From positions 1 to 5,560 of the forward strand of contig CACZQE010000343.1 of NCBI GenBank assembly GCA_902783205.1: a DNA stretch of 5,560 bases. Reading direction: 5' to 3'. Shown here piece after piece: positions 4,740 to 5,560 of this stretch. The position numbers and the translations under genes were made by a program. How positions within the stretch are numbered: the stretch's first letter is position 1; the number at the start of each line of letters is the position of its first letter. The notes beneath the pieces were generated by a model. The model was not told the origin of the DNA, ran no database searches, and saw only the letters and a program-made list of their open reading frames with translations. The stretch is from an uncultured Lachnospiraceae bacterium. GTDB taxonomy: Bacteria > Bacillota_A > Clostridia > Lachnospirales > Lachnospiraceae.

Positions 4740-5560
4740 ATGAAAATGAAAAAGGCATTAATAGCAGGAATAGCCCTGACAGCCGCAGTTATGCTGGCAG
4801 CATGCGGCGCGTCTAACGGAGTATCAAAAGAAGCAACTACGGGAGCAGGCTCTGAAGCAGCTACATCAGCTGTCTCCGGAAAAACCGGCGAGGCAGCGGC
4901 TGAGGACTGGTACAAAACCGTACTTGAAGATGAAGCCGTCCAAAAAGAGTATTCATTTTACCGGCTTCAGGATATTGACCTGGACGGTGTTGATGAACTG
5001 TTCTTATCAACGACCGCGGAACATTTTATAGGCGCTGAAGACAGAGCCTGCCTTATGGCTAACGTAAACGGAGAGGCAAAGGTATTGCAGGAGATTGGAG
5101 GAAATGCCGGAGAATACTGGATCTACAATCAGTCTGACGCCACTTTGAGCTATTTCTACAGATCTTCAGGTGAAGAACACATTGTTCTTTATCAGCTGAA
5201 GGACGGAAAACTGAAGGAAATCCGTTCTGCAGATTCTTACGACCCTCACCATTATACAGAAGCAGACAACAAGGAAACTGTTTATCTGCTTGATAAAGAT
5301 GAAGTATCTGAAAAAGAGTTTCAGGGCTACTGGGAACAGTATGGCAACGAAGCCGGAGCACTTACCTTTGACCCGATCGCAGACATCTCCATCGATTACG
5401 GAAAATCGGATATATACAGTCAGGAAGATATGGATGCAGCCATCAAACTGATCAAAGAAGAATTCGCGGGATGGAAAGGCTGTGAGCTTCACAACATCAG
5501 ATATACATCAGATGACTGTAACAGTGAAGAGAATATAAAATGGGCCAACAGCCTTGCAGA
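4740..5560 (+). CDS. Secreted lipoprotein with DxDxDG motif, C-terminus outside window
   Basis: The frame is open from the ATG to the window edge (273 codons, no stop). Residues 1-22 are a lipoprotein signal with lipobox LAAC (Cys22). Residues 23-55 are a Ser/Ala/Gly/Glu linker typical of Gram-positive surface lipoproteins. The first domain carries YRLQDIDLDGVDELFL (74-89); the DxDxDG pattern (Asp78, Asp80, Asp82, Gly83) resembles calcium-binding loops of EF-hand-like or FG-GAP-type repeats and is common in clostridial surface proteins. The following text, with LYQLKDGKL (150-158) and the segment VYLLDKDEVSEKEF (181-194), reads as the rest of that beta-rich domain. From about residue 227 a new segment begins (MDAAIKLIKEEFAGWKGCEL, then YTSDDCNSEENIKWAN), which looks like a second domain cut by the edge; it has Cys248 and Cys260. 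I cannot assign a function. It appears to be an independent unit, divergent from the 106-aa gene. Confidence 0.87.
   Translation, partial: MKMKKALIAGIALTAAVMLAACGASNGVSKEATTGAGSEAATSAVSGKTGEAAAEDWYKTVLEDEAVQKEYSFYRLQDIDLDGVDELFLSTTAEHFIGAEDRACLMANVNGEAKVLQEIGGNAGEYWIYNQSDATLSYFYRSSGEEHIVLYQLKDGKLKEIRSADSYDPHHYTEADNKETVYLLDKDEVSEKEFQGYWEQYGNEAGALTFDPIADISIDYGKSDIYSQEDMDAAIKLIKEEFAGWKGCELHNIRYTSDDCNSEENIKWANSLA

Noticed and set aside
4667..4915. Minus-strand frame of 82 codons opposite the start of the last lipoprotein
   Set aside because: It is the mirror of the Ala/Ser-rich signal and linker; its 3' end runs into the promoter region and it has no ribosome binding site.

Overview
The window looks like a piece of a Gram-positive, anaerobic Clostridia chromosome, most likely a Lachnospiraceae-type gut bacterium. 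This is inferred from strong AAGGAGG-type ribosome binding sites, exported proteins that are lipoproteins with lipoboxes, consensus sigma-A promoters, U-tailed intrinsic terminators, a multi-membrane-span XRE regulator, and an extracytoplasmic CbiK-family protein. No mobile element, CRISPR array, rRNA or tRNA was seen.

Layout. (1) Positions 1-1770, minus strand: a CbiK-family chelatase made as a lipoprotein (775-1770), followed by a second lipoprotein with two similar beta-rich segments (1-671, cut by the window edge). An intrinsic terminator sits between them, so the second gene is probably expressed by partial read-through. (2) Positions 1771-2176: a 406-bp divergent regulatory region. It holds a near-consensus promoter with an overlapping inverted repeat for the chelatase, A/T tracts, and a 9-bp direct repeat at 22-bp period ahead of the next gene. 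(3) Positions 2177-2983, plus strand: a metallo-beta-lactamase-fold hydrolase of the N-acyl homoserine lactonase-like group, with all expected metal ligands. It ends at a strong hairpin terminator and is convergent with (4) 3047-4036, minus strand: an XRE/Cro-type DNA-binding domain fused to about six membrane helices. (5) 4219-4539, minus strand: a small protein of unknown function, possibly PH-like, with its own promoter and terminator. (6) 4540-4739: a divergent promoter region with a 16-bp near-palindrome. (7) 4740 to the window end, plus strand: a third lipoprotein with a DxDxDG motif, cut by the edge.

How the genes fit together. The only clear functional pair is the chelatase lipoprotein with its neighbouring lipoprotein. 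Two surface-anchored proteins, one from a tetrapyrrole metal-chelatase family, suggest extracellular capture or processing of a metal, haem or corrinoid-like compound. An ABC transporter might lie beyond position 1 but is not visible. The hydrolase, the membrane regulator, the small protein and the last lipoprotein look like independent transcription units. I see no proof of a wholly new system. The most unusual element is the exported CbiK-family protein and its partner.
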